A DNA stretch of 64,000 nt, from positions 1,550,001-1,614,000 of the forward strand of contig NZ_JACHJB010000002.1 in the NCBI RefSeq assembly GCF_014207745.1, read 5' to 3'. This document shows, piece by piece, positions 26,511-34,994 of this stretch (the stretch's first letter is position 1; every line of letters begins with the position of its first letter). The notes under the pieces are model-generated. The model did not search any database, was not told the origin of the DNA, and was given only the letters and a program-made list of their open reading frames with translations. Source of the stretch: Nonomuraea muscovyensis. Lineage in GTDB: Bacteria > Actinomycetota > Actinomycetes > Streptosporangiales > Streptosporangiaceae. Both the position numbers and the translations under genes were made by a program.

Positions 26511-27676
26511 AGGCCCGCCTCGTGGGCGCAGGCGAGCCGGTAGCCGCGTTTGACGACGGTCTCCACGATGCCGGACGGCCCGAGGGCGCGGCGCAGGCGG
26601 GTGATCGCCATCTCGACGGCGTGCTCGGCGGACTCCCTGGCGAGGCTGCCCGGCAGGACCGTGCGCAGCTCGGTGCGGGAGACGACGTGGCCGGGCTTGT
26701 CGGCCAGCCGCTTGAGCACCGCCATCGGCGCGGGCGGCAGCGGCCGCAGCTCGCCGCCGACCACGACGGCGTGGCCGCGGATCTCCAGCCGGTGGCCGCC
26801 CGCGACGAGCCGGGTGACGCCGTGCTCGGGCAGGTGCCTGGCTAGAGCGCGGGCGAGGGAGCCGAGCCGGGCGCGGTCGGGTTGCAACGTCGGGATGCCG
26901 CGCGAGACGAGCGGGTCGGCGGTGACGGGGCCGACGCAGGCGGCCACGACCCGCCCGCCGAACGCGGCCAGCAGCGGCTCCTCCATCCCTTCGGCGCGGG
27001 CGGCGGCGATCATGGCGTGCACGGCGGGGGCGCTGGTGAAGGCCACGGCGTCGATGGCGCCGGAGATGGTCTGGGTGATCAGGCGCCGCAGCGGCGACGG
27101 GTCGCGGTACGGCAGCCACCGGTAGACGGGGATCTCGATGACCTCGGCGCCCGCCCCGCTCAGGGCGGCCACGAACTCGGTCAGCGGCTCGCCGTGGAGC
27201 TGGACGGCGATGCGGCGGCCGCGCAGGTTCTGGCGGAGCAGATACTCCTTGACCTCGCGGCAGGAGTCGCTGTCGGGCGTCCAGTGGTCGTCGAGCCCGG
27301 CGGCGCGCACCGCCCCTCTGGCCTTGGGGCCACGGGTGAGCAGCCGGGCGGTGGACAGGCGGGCGACCAGGTCGGCGGACAGGCCCCAGCCCTCGGCGGC
27401 GGCCATCCAGCCGCGGAAGCCGACGCCGGTGGTGACGACCACGTCGTCCAGCGGCTGGGCCAGGCTGAGCCGGGTGGCGGCCAGCAGGTCGGCGTCCTCG
27501 GCGAGCGGCACGAGCCGGATCGCGGGCGCGCTGACGACCCGGGCGCCGCGCCGTTCGAGCAGCGCGCCGAACTCCTCGCGGCGGCGGGTCGCGGTGACGC
27601 CGACGGTGAAGCCGGACAGGGCGTTGGGCGCCGTCTCGTGGGGCCGGGGCGGCTCTTCGGCGGGGAGTTCGCTCAC
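26507..27676 (-). CDS. Uroporphyrinogen-III synthase fused to winged-helix domain
   Basis: A 389-residue fusion. Residues 20-265 are a HemD fold (GFTVGVTATRRREEFGALLERR; VVTTGVGFRGW; VAFTSAPAVHAMI; ACVGPVTA). Residues about 285-385 form an OmpR/PhoB-type winged helix (MAVLKRLADKPGHVVSRTEL, then VEMAITRLRRALG and KRGYRLA). The family is known in actinobacteria, where it is annotated as bifunctional synthase/transcriptional regulator next to a chelatase and nitrite-assimilation genes; the latter are absent here. GTG start with AGGAGG seven bases upstream (27684-27689). Confidence 0.9.
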   Translation of the reverse strand: MSELPAEEPPRPHETAPNALSGFTVGVTATRRREEFGALLERRGARVVSAPAIRLVPLAEDADLLAATRLSLAQPLDDVVVTTGVGFRGWMAAAEGWGLSADLVARLSTARLLTRGPKARGAVRAAGLDDHWTPDSDSCREVKEYLLRQNLRGRRIAVQLHGEPLTEFVAALSGAGAEVIEIPVYRWLPYRDPSPLRRLITQTISGAIDAVAFTSAPAVHAMIAAARAEGMEEPLLAAFGGRVVAACVGPVTADPLVSRGIPTLQPDRARLGSLARALARHLPEHGVTRLVAGGHRLEIRGHAVVVGGELRPLPPAPMAVLKRLADKPGHVVSRTELRTVLPGSLARESAEHAVEMAITRLRRALGPSGIVETVVKRGYRLACAHEAGL

Positions 27677-27924
27677 GCGGACACCTCCTGAAGGGTCGGG
27701 ACGACCGGCGGGGCGGGTGGGCCTGGCCGGGCCCCGAGCACCTGGCCAGACATCACAGGCACGCGAACCGGAAGTGAGATCACGTGCTTGATACTGCTTT
27801 CAGGCCGTTTCGCCCCTGGGTCCCCTCTGTTACCGCTGTGCTACAACCCTCGATCTCCGCGGTTGGCCGTCACAGGGGGCGGGAAGGGTGCGAGATGATC
27901 GAGGCGGCCTATCGGGGAGGTGCG

Positions 27925-28410
27925 GTGACGGTCCGGCCGATTCGGATGTTCGGCGATCCGGCGCTGCGCGCCGTGGCGGAGCCCGTCCGGGACTTCGACC
28001 GCGAGCTGCGCGGCCTGGTCAAGTCCCTGACGTCGACGCTGCGGGCGGGCGCGGGACGCGCGGGCCTGGCGGCGCCGCAGCTCGGGGTGCCGCTGCGGGT
28101 GGTCGTCTACTCCTACGAGGGCAAGGCGGGCCACCTGGTCAATCCACGCCTGGAGCTGTCGGAGCGGCGGGTGACCGCCGACGAGGCGTGCCTGTCGGCA
28201 CCGGGCGTGTGGTGGCCGTTGGAGCGCTCCTACATGGCGACGGCGCGCGGCCGCGACATGTTCGGCAAGCCCGTCACGGTGCGGGCGCTGGGCGTGCTGG
28301 CCAGGGTGCTGCAGCACGAGTGCGACCATCTCGACGGGGTGCTGTTCAGCGATCACCTGGAAGAGGAGGAACGGGCACGGTTTCTGGCCGCAGCGGCACC
28401 ATCGGGGTGA
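27925..28410 (+). CDS. def: Peptide deformylase
   Basis: A 161-residue metalloenzyme that removes the N-formyl group from new proteins. Motif 1 is GLAAPQLG at 47-54, motif 2 EACLS with metal ligand Cys89, and motif 3 HECDH at 131-135 with the catalytic Glu. Motif 2 reads EACLS where EGCLS is usual. GTG 27925 is chosen from the preceding GGGGAGG and the family start TVRPIRMFGDPALR; an in-frame ATG at 27895 would add ten residues. The 3' end overlaps the convergent whiB gene by 65 bases. Confidence 0.93.
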   Translation: MTVRPIRMFGDPALRAVAEPVRDFDRELRGLVKSLTSTLRAGAGRAGLAAPQLGVPLRVVVYSYEGKAGHLVNPRLELSERRVTADEACLSAPGVWWPLERSYMATARGRDMFGKPVTVRALGVLARVLQHECDHLDGVLFSDHLEEEERARFLAAAAPSG

Positions 28411-28636
28411 GCGAGCGGCGCTGCGAGGGGTCGGTGCCGCCCCAGACGCCGTTCATCTGACGGGTGTCGATGGCGTAGTCGAGACAGGGCTGCCGCACCG
28501 GACAGCCCCGGCAGACCTCCTTGGCTCGCTCCACCTGCTCACGCCCCGGTCCTTCGAGCGTGATGGGGAAGAACAGCTCCGGGTCCATGGTCTGGCAGGC
28601 CGCCCTGCGCGACCAGTCGAGCATCATCATGCTCAC
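28346..28636 (-). CDS. WhiB-family iron-sulfur regulator
   Basis: A 96-residue WhiB-like protein with the four cluster ligands Cys14, Cys42, Cys45 and Cys51 (CxxC within VCRGCPVRQPC) and the G-V-W-G-G turn at 63-67. WhiB proteins bind a 4Fe-4S cluster and sigma region 4 to control transcription. The basic patch after the turn is weak (DPSQRRS) and the C-terminus is Pro/Val-rich. The start is GTG 28636 or one of three ATG codons just after it. The subgroup cannot be set. Its tail lies antisense to the end of def. Confidence 0.93.
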   Translation of the reverse strand: MSMMMLDWSRRAACQTMDPELFFPITLEGPGREQVERAKEVCRGCPVRQPCLDYAIDTRQMNGVWGGTDPSQRRSLTPMVPLRPETVPVPPLPGDR

Positions 28637-28771
28637 CTGCCCTACCCGCGTCGTTGCGAGGCATACCTCGGTAATACGGACATACCCTAGCGACCTGCGG
28701 AAACTTCCGAAAGTAGTCAGTCCCAGTCGGCGAGGAACCGGTCGGGCGACCGGCGGCCAGTCAAGAGATCC

Positions 28772-29365
28772 TCACCAGCGGCTCCAGCCCATCGCCCGCG
28801 ACCAGCGGGCGCCCGCGCCCACGGGCGTGGCGGCCTCGAGGTCGCTCAGCACGCGGTCGGCCACGTCGGTCAGGTCCGCGGCCACCTCGGGCGCCTGCTC
28901 GACCTCCTCCGGGCGGGTCACCTCGGTCGGCACCAGGATGCCGCGCGCCCCGGCGGCCCGGGCGGCGTCCATGTCGCGGCCGATGTCGCCCACCACGACG
29001 CAGTCGCGCGGGCTGACGTCGAGCACCGCGGCCGCCCTGATCACCAGGCCGGGCGCGGGTTTGCGGCAGGTGCAGCCGTCGGCGTCGTCGTGGACGCAGA
29101 TCGCCCACGCGTCGAACGGCCCGAGCAGCTCCTCCACGCGGGCGTTGACCTGGTCCATCTCGTCGGGCGAGATCAGCCCCTTGGCCACGCCCGACTGGTT
29201 GGTGACGACGGCCACCGGCACGTCGGCCCGGCGCAGCCGCGCCAGCGCCTCGGCGGCTCCCGGCATGAGCTCGACCCGGTCCGGATCACCGTTGTACGGA
29301 ACGTCCCTGATGAGGGTCCCGTCACGGTCGAACAGCACGGCACCGGGACGTCGTCGTTCGTACAC
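28772..29365 (-). CDS. HAD-IIIA phosphatase (GmhB/histidinol-phosphatase type)
   Basis: A 197-residue cytoplasmic phosphatase. Motif I is LFDRDGTLIRD, motif II VVTNQSG, and the zinc loop is CVHDDADGCTCRKP, the Cys/His knuckle of GmhB (heptose bisphosphatase) and HisB-N. Motif IV is VVGDIGRDMDAA. Start GTG 29365 follows GGAGGTGG. No other heptose or histidine genes are nearby, so substrate is open; in other actinobacteria such enzymes serve heptose or sugar-nucleotide pathways. Confidence 0.88.
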   Translation of the reverse strand: MYERRRPGAVLFDRDGTLIRDVPYNGDPDRVELMPGAAEALARLRRADVPVAVVTNQSGVAKGLISPDEMDQVNARVEELLGPFDAWAICVHDDADGCTCRKPAPGLVIRAAAVLDVSPRDCVVVGDIGRDMDAARAAGARGILVPTEVTRPEEVEQAPEVAADLTDVADRVLSDLEAATPVGAGARWSRAMGWSRW

Positions 29366-29817
29366 CTTCCACCTCCGCGAGGGCCTTGCGCGGCTCCGTC
29401 GAGCCGCCCGCCAGCTACCCGGCCGACCACCCCGCAAACAACTACTCAGCGTGAGCGATTGTCGGCCAAGAAGCGTGTTTGCGCACGTAGAAAGCTTGCG
29501 GCAGGTTTGAGAGCCGCTCCTTTCGGTAGCGCTTCTCCTATCTGCGGGGGAGGGACCGGACGAGATTTCTCGGCATCGACGTGATCTTCCACGGCCCCGC
29601 CGCCGCTCCGGTGGCAGACGGCCACGTCGCCGCCGCGGCAGGGGGAACGGTTCAGCCGCCGCGAGCACGGCAGGCGGCCGCCGGCCTTCGCCGTCCGGGA
29701 GCTCCCCGAGCAGGCGGCCGCCTGGTGCCTGCGCGAGGATCACCTGGCGGGTGGCCGAGCCGAGCTGTCGCACCTCCAGCGGCTGGGACGGCTGGGCGCG
29801 TGAACCCCGCCCGGCGG
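29366..29817. other. Intergenic region between the GmhB-like gene and mshC
   Basis: These 452 bases hold no convincing gene. 29435-29545 is A+T-richer and should contain the GmhB-gene promoter. An open stretch 29606-29803 in the plus strand, without a start codon, ends in an amphipathic segment (EQAAAWCLREDHLAGG then SHLQRLGRLGA). It reads like the C-terminal scrap of a lost gene, but I cannot name it. Confidence 0.4.
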
Positions 29818-31101
29818 TTAGAGGGCCACCCCGAGCAGGGCGTCGACCAGGTCGCGGACCAGCCGGGGCGCCGCCGCGTCCGTGCCCGCGCCCTCGCCGC
29901 CGGCGGAGCCCGTGCTCTCGGCAGCGCCCGTGCCGGTGGTGTCCGTGCCGTCACCGAGCGCCCGGTGCGTCCAGGCGTCGATCGCGGCCAGCGCGCCCGG
30001 CGCGTCGAGGTCGTCGGCGAGGAGCTCGCGCACCCGCGCCAGCAGATCGCCCGCCGGCGGGCCGGCGGGCAGCGCGACCGCAGCGCGCCAGCGGTCCAGC
30101 CTCCGCTCGGCCGCGGCGAGCTGGCCGGGGGTGTACTCCCAGTCGGCGCGGTAGTGGTGGGCCAGCAGCACGAGCCGCACCGCCATCGGGTCGTGGGCCG
30201 TGCGCAGCTTGGAGACGAACACGAGGTTGCCGCGGGACTTCGACATCTTCTCGCCGTCGAGGGCCACCATGCCGGCGTGCGTGTACGACTTGGCGAACGG
30301 CCACTCGCCGGTGGCGGCGTGCCCCTCGGAGGCGCCGCACTCGTGGTGCGGGAAGATCAGGTCGGAGCCGCCGCCCGCCACGTCGAACCCGGCGCCCAGG
30401 TGGTCGAGCGCGATGGCGGTGCACTCGATGTGCCAGCCGGGCCGGCCCCGGCCCAGCGGTGATTCCCACGACGGCTCGCCCGGCCGTTCGGCCTGCCACA
30501 GCCTCCAGTCGAGCGGGTGGCGCTTGCCCGGCCGGTCGGGGTCGCCGCCGCGCTCGGCAAACAGCTTCAGCATCAGCCGCTCGTCGTAGCCGGACACCTG
30601 GCCGAACTTGGGCGCGTCGGCCGAGCTGAAGTAGACGTCGCCGTCGAGCTCGTAGGTGACGCCCTTGGCCCGCAGCGACTCGATCAGCTCGGCGACCCGG
30701 CCGATCACCTCGGTGACGCCGACGTAGTCGCGGGGCGGCACGATGCGCAGCGCCTCCATGTCCGTGCGGAACAGCTCGATCTCCCGCTCGGCGAGGTCCT
30801 GCCAGGCGACGCCGGTCTGCTCGGCGCGTTCGAGCAGGGGATCGTCGACGTCGGTGGTGTTCTGCGTGTAGTGCACGTCGTGACCGTTGTCGCGCCAGAC
30901 GCGGCCCGCCAGGTCGAAGGCGAGGTAGGTGTTGGCGTGGCCGAGGTGGGTGGCGTCGTACGGGGTGATGCCGCAGACGTACATCCTCGCGGTGGGGCCA
31001 GGATCGGTCTGGCGCACCTGCCCGGTGGCGGTGTCGTGGAGCCGCAGCGGGACGCCGGCGCCGGGCAGGTCGGGGATGTTCGGGGCGGACCACGATCTCA
31101 T
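29818..31101 (-). CDS. mshC: Cysteine:glucosaminyl-inositol ligase MshC (mycothiol synthesis)
   Basis: A 427-residue class-I aminoacyl-tRNA-synthetase-like enzyme that joins Cys to GlcN-inositol using ATP, the third step to mycothiol. It is told from CysS by CGITPYD at 43-49 (CysS has CGPTVY), with zinc ligand Cys43. The HIGH motif is HLGH at 52-55 and EKMSKSRG lies near 290. Later zinc ligands are in HIECTA and FPHHECG. Near residue 395 there is a Gly/Thr/Ala-rich insert before a final helix. It is the last gene of a same-strand cluster. Confidence 0.96.
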   Translation of the reverse strand: MRSWSAPNIPDLPGAGVPLRLHDTATGQVRQTDPGPTARMYVCGITPYDATHLGHANTYLAFDLAGRVWRDNGHDVHYTQNTTDVDDPLLERAEQTGVAWQDLAEREIELFRTDMEALRIVPPRDYVGVTEVIGRVAELIESLRAKGVTYELDGDVYFSSADAPKFGQVSGYDERLMLKLFAERGGDPDRPGKRHPLDWRLWQAERPGEPSWESPLGRGRPGWHIECTAIALDHLGAGFDVAGGGSDLIFPHHECGASEGHAATGEWPFAKSYTHAGMVALDGEKMSKSRGNLVFVSKLRTAHDPMAVRLVLLAHHYRADWEYTPGQLAAAERRLDRWRAAVALPAGPPAGDLLARVRELLADDLDAPGALAAIDAWTHRALGDGTDTTGTGAAESTGSAGGEGAGTDAAAPRLVRDLVDALLGVAL

Positions 31102-31111
31102 AGCTTTGAGC

Positions 31112-31771
31112 CTATCTGTCCCGGTCGGCTGTCAGGTCGGTGAAGTCGTACGTCACACCGTCGGTGTCCAGCGTGACCCGCATGACCGACAGCGAGGCGA
31201 ACACGCGCCCGCCGGGCGTCTCGTGCCGGACGAGAAGCGCCTCGGGGGCGTTGGACGGCTCGCCGGTGACCAGCCCGTGCCAGCCGCCGGCGGACGGGGA
31301 GGCGGCGAAGCGGGGCAGGTGGGCGGCCACGCGCGGGTGTGCCGGGTCGAGGCCGGTGTTGACGATCATGCTGGTGCCGTCGGGCAGGTCAGCGGTGGTC
31401 AGCCGGGCGCCGTCCCAGCTCGCCAGGCGAGCCCGTCCGGGCTCGGCGAGCACGAGGTGGAACGGGTCGTAGCGGGCCAGGTCGGCCTCGGGCAGCGCAC
31501 CGGTGGCGGCGGCGCGCAGGGCCAGGTCGCCGCGGGAGGTCTTGACGGTCTCGGGGGCGGGGGTGCCGTGGCCGTTCAGCAGCGCCGCGGCGCGGCGGGC
31601 CGCCGGGTGGACGGCGAGCCAGGTGCCGCCGGCCTTGAGGTCGCGCCCGCCGAGCACGCCCGGGTGTTCGGGCCAGTGTTCGCCCGGCCCCTCCCAGGGC
31701 CGGTCGGTGTACTCGTCGCGCACGCCCAGGAGGGTGAGTGGCCACCCCGTTCTTACGATCACGGTGCACAT
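31112..31771 (-). CDS. NRDE/TANGO2-family protein
   Basis: A 219-residue Ntn-like-fold protein. The family opening Met-Cys-T-x-I/V is present (MCTVIV), with Cys2 the presumed N-terminal nucleophile. The family motif NRDE is altered to VRDE ([12 protein letters not shown]). Later conserved LNG and GDL segments are present. Members are linked to heme or lipid metabolism in eukaryotes, but bacterial function is not known. ATG 31771 is required to place Cys at position 2; longer in-frame sequence is rejected. It lies 10 bases upstream of mshC. Confidence 0.85.
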   Translation of the reverse strand: MCTVIVRTGWPLTLLGVRDEYTDRPWEGPGEHWPEHPGVLGGRDLKAGGTWLAVHPAARRAAALLNGHGTPAPETVKTSRGDLALRAAATGALPEADLARYDPFHLVLAEPGRARLASWDGARLTTADLPDGTSMIVNTGLDPAHPRVAAHLPRFAASPSAGGWHGLVTGEPSNAPEALLVRHETPGGRVFASLSVMRVTLDTDGVTYDFTDLTADRDR

Positions 31772-31794
31772 GGGGCAAAGCGTAGTAAACCGGA

Positions 31795-32559
31795 TCAGAT
31801 GGGCGGCCAGGGGATGGCCGGCCAGTCCTCCGACGGGTAGGGGTGCACGCCGGTGTCGAGCAGCCGCCGCACCCGGTGCCAGGTGGCCTCCACCTCGGCC
31901 GACGTCAGCAGATCGCGCAGCCTGCGGCCCAGCGCCCCCGACTCCAGGTCGCGTTCGAGCTTGGCGAGCACCCCCACCGCCTCGCGGGAGAGCGGCTTGC
32001 CGCGCCACTGCCAGAGCACGGTGCGCAGTTTGTCCTCGGTGGCGAAGCAGACGCCGTGGTCGACCCCGTAGACGTGGCCGGTGGGCAGCGGCAGCAGGTG
32101 GCCGCCCTTGCGGTCGGCGTTGTTGACGATGGCGTCGAAGACGGCCATCCGGCGCACCACGGGGTTGCGGCTGCGCACCAGGCGCATGAGGTCGATCTCG
32201 CGTTCGGTGTCGATCCACAGCTGGCACATGCCGGGCCCGAACGGGCCGTCGCGGTAGACCGTCGGCGGGACGATGCGCCAGCCGGTCGCCTGGGACACCT
32301 CGAACGCCGCCACCTCACGGGCGGCGAGGGTGCCGTCGGGGAAGTCCCACAGCGGGCGCTCCCCGCGTACGGGCTTGTAGACACAGGCGGCGGTGCGCCC
32401 GCCGAGCGTGACCGAGCAGTAGAGGGTCATGTTGGTCGCCTCCACCAGGCGGCCCGCCACGTCCAGGCGCCCGTCGCGGAGCAGTTGGAGCGCCCTGTCG
32501 TCGTCCATGACCGGCGCGTGTGAGGGCCTGACCACCGGCTCGCTCTCCGGCGCGCTCAT
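31795..32559 (-). CDS. SCO1664-family protein, kinase-like fold
   Basis: A 254-residue cytoplasmic protein of an actinobacterial family that resembles a reduced phosphoinositide 3/4-kinase. The candidate ATP lysine is in CVYKPVRGERPLWDFP. A catalytic-loop-like FDAIVNNADRKGGHLL and a metal-binding-like GVDHGVCF follow. First member of the stop-start overlap with the DUF3090 gene (4 bases). The DUF3090 protein, this protein and the phosphatase form a conserved trio in actinobacteria; substrate unknown. Confidence 0.87.
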   Translation of the reverse strand: MSAPESEPVVRPSHAPVMDDDRALQLLRDGRLDVAGRLVEATNMTLYCSVTLGGRTAACVYKPVRGERPLWDFPDGTLAAREVAAFEVSQATGWRIVPPTVYRDGPFGPGMCQLWIDTEREIDLMRLVRSRNPVVRRMAVFDAIVNNADRKGGHLLPLPTGHVYGVDHGVCFATEDKLRTVLWQWRGKPLSREAVGVLAKLERDLESGALGRRLRDLLTSAEVEATWHRVRRLLDTGVHPYPSEDWPAIPWPPI

Positions 32560-33104
32560 GAAGCCGCCTCACCCCCGCGGTATCCGTTGAGTCGGACGCA
32601 GACGTGCCCTTCGGCGTCGAGCGGCTGCCCGCACAGGGGACACGGCGGCCGGCCGGCCGCGACGAGCCGCAGCGCCCGCTGGGTGAACGCCCGCGCGGCC
32701 CCCGCGCTGATGCGCACCCGGAGCATGGCCGGCTCGGGCGCGTCGAGATCCTCGTCATCGACGATCTCCTGCGCCTCGATCACCACCTGAGCCGTCTCCG
32801 GGTCCCACGCCAGTGCCATGGTGCCGACCCGGAAGTCCTCGGCCAGCGGCACGTCGAGCGGGTCGTCGTCGGTCAGGTCGGCGGGTGCGAGAGCGGGCAC
32901 CTGGGTGATGCCCCCGCTGCGGCGCAGCACCTCGTCGAGCAACTCGTCCAGCCTGCCCGCGAGTGCGGCGACCTGGAGTTTCTCCAGCGCGACCGTGGTC
33001 AGTCTGCCCTCGGCTCTGGCCTGCAGAAAGAAGGCTCGGGCGCCCGGTTGCCCCAGGGCACCGGCCACGAACCTCTCTGGTGGGTCGTAGTCGAAGACCG
33101 GCAT
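32556..33104 (-). CDS. DUF3090 family protein
   Basis: A 182-residue protein of the second trio family. It starts PVFDYDPPERFVAGALGQPG, has a long helical middle and an acidic loop (DDDPLDVPLAEDF), and ends with a CPLCGQPLDAEGHVC motif that looks like a zinc ribbon (two CxxC-like sites with His). No enzyme motif is visible. It is coupled by 4-base overlap to the kinase-like gene and lies 9 bases after the phosphatase gene. Confidence 0.88.
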   Translation of the reverse strand: MPVFDYDPPERFVAGALGQPGARAFFLQARAEGRLTTVALEKLQVAALAGRLDELLDEVLRRSGGITQVPALAPADLTDDDPLDVPLAEDFRVGTMALAWDPETAQVVIEAQEIVDDEDLDAPEPAMLRVRISAGAARAFTQRALRLVAAGRPPCPLCGQPLDAEGHVCVRLNGYRGGEAAS

Positions 33105-33113
33105 AGCCTGACC

Positions 33114-33800
33114 TTACGTGGTCCCGGGTCCGCCGCCGACGGCGGCATCGCTCCCGGTGATGTTTTCTCCCCCGTCTTTCTCCTCCGAATCCTCGGGGAG
33201 CCGCAATTCCCCCATATCGTTAAGCCTGAGAAGAAAGGGGCGCAAGGGGGCATAGCGAATGATGGTGAGAGCGCCCGGATCAGCAGTTATCCGCTGAAAG
33301 TGATCGAGATGCAGGCCCAGCGCGTCCGCCACGATCGCCTTGATCACGTCGCCGTGGCTGCACACCAGGTAGACAGCCTTCTCCCCGAGGCGACGATTCC
33401 AGTCGCGGACCGCGGCCACGGCCCGGTGCTGCATATCGGCCAGCGACTCCCCTTCCGGAAATGTCGCCGCACTGGGATGGGCCTGCACGACCTGCCACAG
33501 GGGGTCCTCGGCGAGCTCCTTCAGCGGCCGCCCGGTCCACCCCCCGTACCCGCACTCGACGAACCGCTCGTCGACCAGCACGTCCCTCCCGCCTCCGGCC
33601 GCGACCGCGCCGGCCGTCTCCACACACCGCTCCAGCGGGCTGGAGACGATCGCGTCGAGCCGGATGCCGGCGAGGCGCCCGGCGAGCGCGGCGGCCTGGG
33701 AGCGGCCCGCGTCGCTCAGGTGGACTCCGGGCGTGCGGCCGGCCAGGACCGGCCCGGTGAGGGCCGTGAGCCCGTGGCGGGCGAGAAGCAGCGTCGTCAC
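33114..33800 (-). CDS. Histidine-phosphatase family protein (MSMEG_4193 type)
   Basis: A 228-residue phosphoglycerate-mutase-like phosphatase. The RHG motif LLLARHGLT gives the phospho-His at residue 9. IVSSPLERCVETA supplies the second Arg, and the late His is in VCSHGDVIKAI. The C-terminal 35 residues are polar and disordered. GTG 33800 is chosen because the family starts at TTLLLARHG. First gene of the trio-NRDE-mshC unit. Substrate unknown. Confidence 0.9.
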   Translation of the reverse strand: MTTLLLARHGLTALTGPVLAGRTPGVHLSDAGRSQAAALAGRLAGIRLDAIVSSPLERCVETAGAVAAGGGRDVLVDERFVECGYGGWTGRPLKELAEDPLWQVVQAHPSAATFPEGESLADMQHRAVAAVRDWNRRLGEKAVYLVCSHGDVIKAIVADALGLHLDHFQRITADPGALTIIRYAPLRPFLLRLNDMGELRLPEDSEEKDGGENITGSDAAVGGGPGTT

Positions 33801-33864
33801 GGGCCCAGTGTCGCAGGCGCGGATCACGGCGTTTCACCGGCCCGGACGGTAACCTGGCGGGACC

Positions 33865-34812
33865 ATGCAGCAACGCTATGTCGGCCGTAGCGGCCTGTCG
33901 GTCTCCCGCCTGGGGCTCGGCACGATGACCTGGGGGCGCGACACCGACGCCGAGGAGGCGTCGGCACAGCTCCGCACGTTCGTGGACGCTGGGGGCACGC
34001 TCGTCGACACCGCCGACGTCTACACGGGCGGCGACGCCGAGCGGCTCCTCGGCCGGATGCTGCGCGACTCGGTGCCGCGCTCGGAGGTGGTGATCTCCAC
34101 CAAGGCCGTGGTGACCCCGATGGGCCGCCGGCCGCGCGACGCCTCCCGCCGCCACCTGATCGCCGCCGTGGACGCCTCGCTCGCCAGGCTCGGCGTCGAC
34201 TACGTCGACCTGTGGCAGCTGCACACCTACGACGAGGAGGTGCCGCTGGAGGAGACGCTGGCCGCGCTCGACGCGATCGTCTCCTCCGGCCGCGCGGTCT
34301 ACGCGGGCGTGTGCGACTACACCGGCTGGCAGCTCGCCGCGGCGGCGGTCACCCAGCGCGCCGTGCCCGGCCGCGTCCCCATCACCTCGGCCCAGGCCGA
34401 ATACTCCCTGCTGGCCCGCGAGCCCGAGCGGGAGCTGCTGCCCGCCGCCGAGCACGTGGGCGCGGGCGTGCTGGCCTGGTCGCCGCTCGGCCGGGGGGTG
34501 CTGACCGGCAAGTACCGCACCGGCGTCCCATCCGACTCGCGGGCCGCGACCCCGCACTTCGCCGACTTCGTCCGGCCCTATCTCGACGAGCGCAGCCGCC
34601 GGGTCGTCGAGTCCGTGATGACGGCCGCCGACGGGCTCGGCGTCTCACCGCTGGCGGTGGCCCTGTCCTGGGTGCGCGACCAGCCGGGGGTGGCGGCGGC
34701 CATCGTCGGCGCCCGCACCCGCACCCAGCTCTCCGGAGCGCTGGCGGCCGAGGAGGTCGTGCTGCCGCGCGAGATCCGCGAGGCCCTCGACGACGTCTCC
34801 TCCCCCGACTGA
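33865..34812 (+). CDS. Aldo/keto reductase
   Basis: A 315-residue NADPH-dependent oxidoreductase with the (beta/alpha)8 fold. Catalytic residues are visible as Asp and Tyr in DTADVY, Lys in STKAVV and His in QLHTYD. The late phosphate-binding IVGARTRTQL fits the YhdN/Tas-like bacterial group. Divergent from the mshC unit with 64 bases between. Substrate cannot be told from sequence. Confidence 0.93.
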   Translation: MQQRYVGRSGLSVSRLGLGTMTWGRDTDAEEASAQLRTFVDAGGTLVDTADVYTGGDAERLLGRMLRDSVPRSEVVISTKAVVTPMGRRPRDASRRHLIAAVDASLARLGVDYVDLWQLHTYDEEVPLEETLAALDAIVSSGRAVYAGVCDYTGWQLAAAAVTQRAVPGRVPITSAQAEYSLLAREPERELLPAAEHVGAGVLAWSPLGRGVLTGKYRTGVPSDSRAATPHFADFVRPYLDERSRRVVESVMTAADGLGVSPLAVALSWVRDQPGVAAAIVGARTRTQLSGALAAEEVVLPREIREALDDVSSPD

Positions 34813-34994
34813 CGGCCGCCGCCGCGGGCGCCCCGCGCGCCGCCCGCGCGCTCCCCCGGGAGCTGCGCGAGCGAACGGGAGTCGGCCTCGCGTGTCACTA
34901 GTCCATACCAGATCGTGTGTTTGACGAGAAACACCTGCCTTGCACGCCCGATGTCCGTAAAGATTTCTTTTGAAGGCGATGCGGGAGGGGACCG

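Noticed and set aside
29581-30462. Plus-strand open frame before and inside mshC
   Set aside because: Most of it is antisense to mshC and low complexity; only a scrap in the intergenic part looks protein-like.
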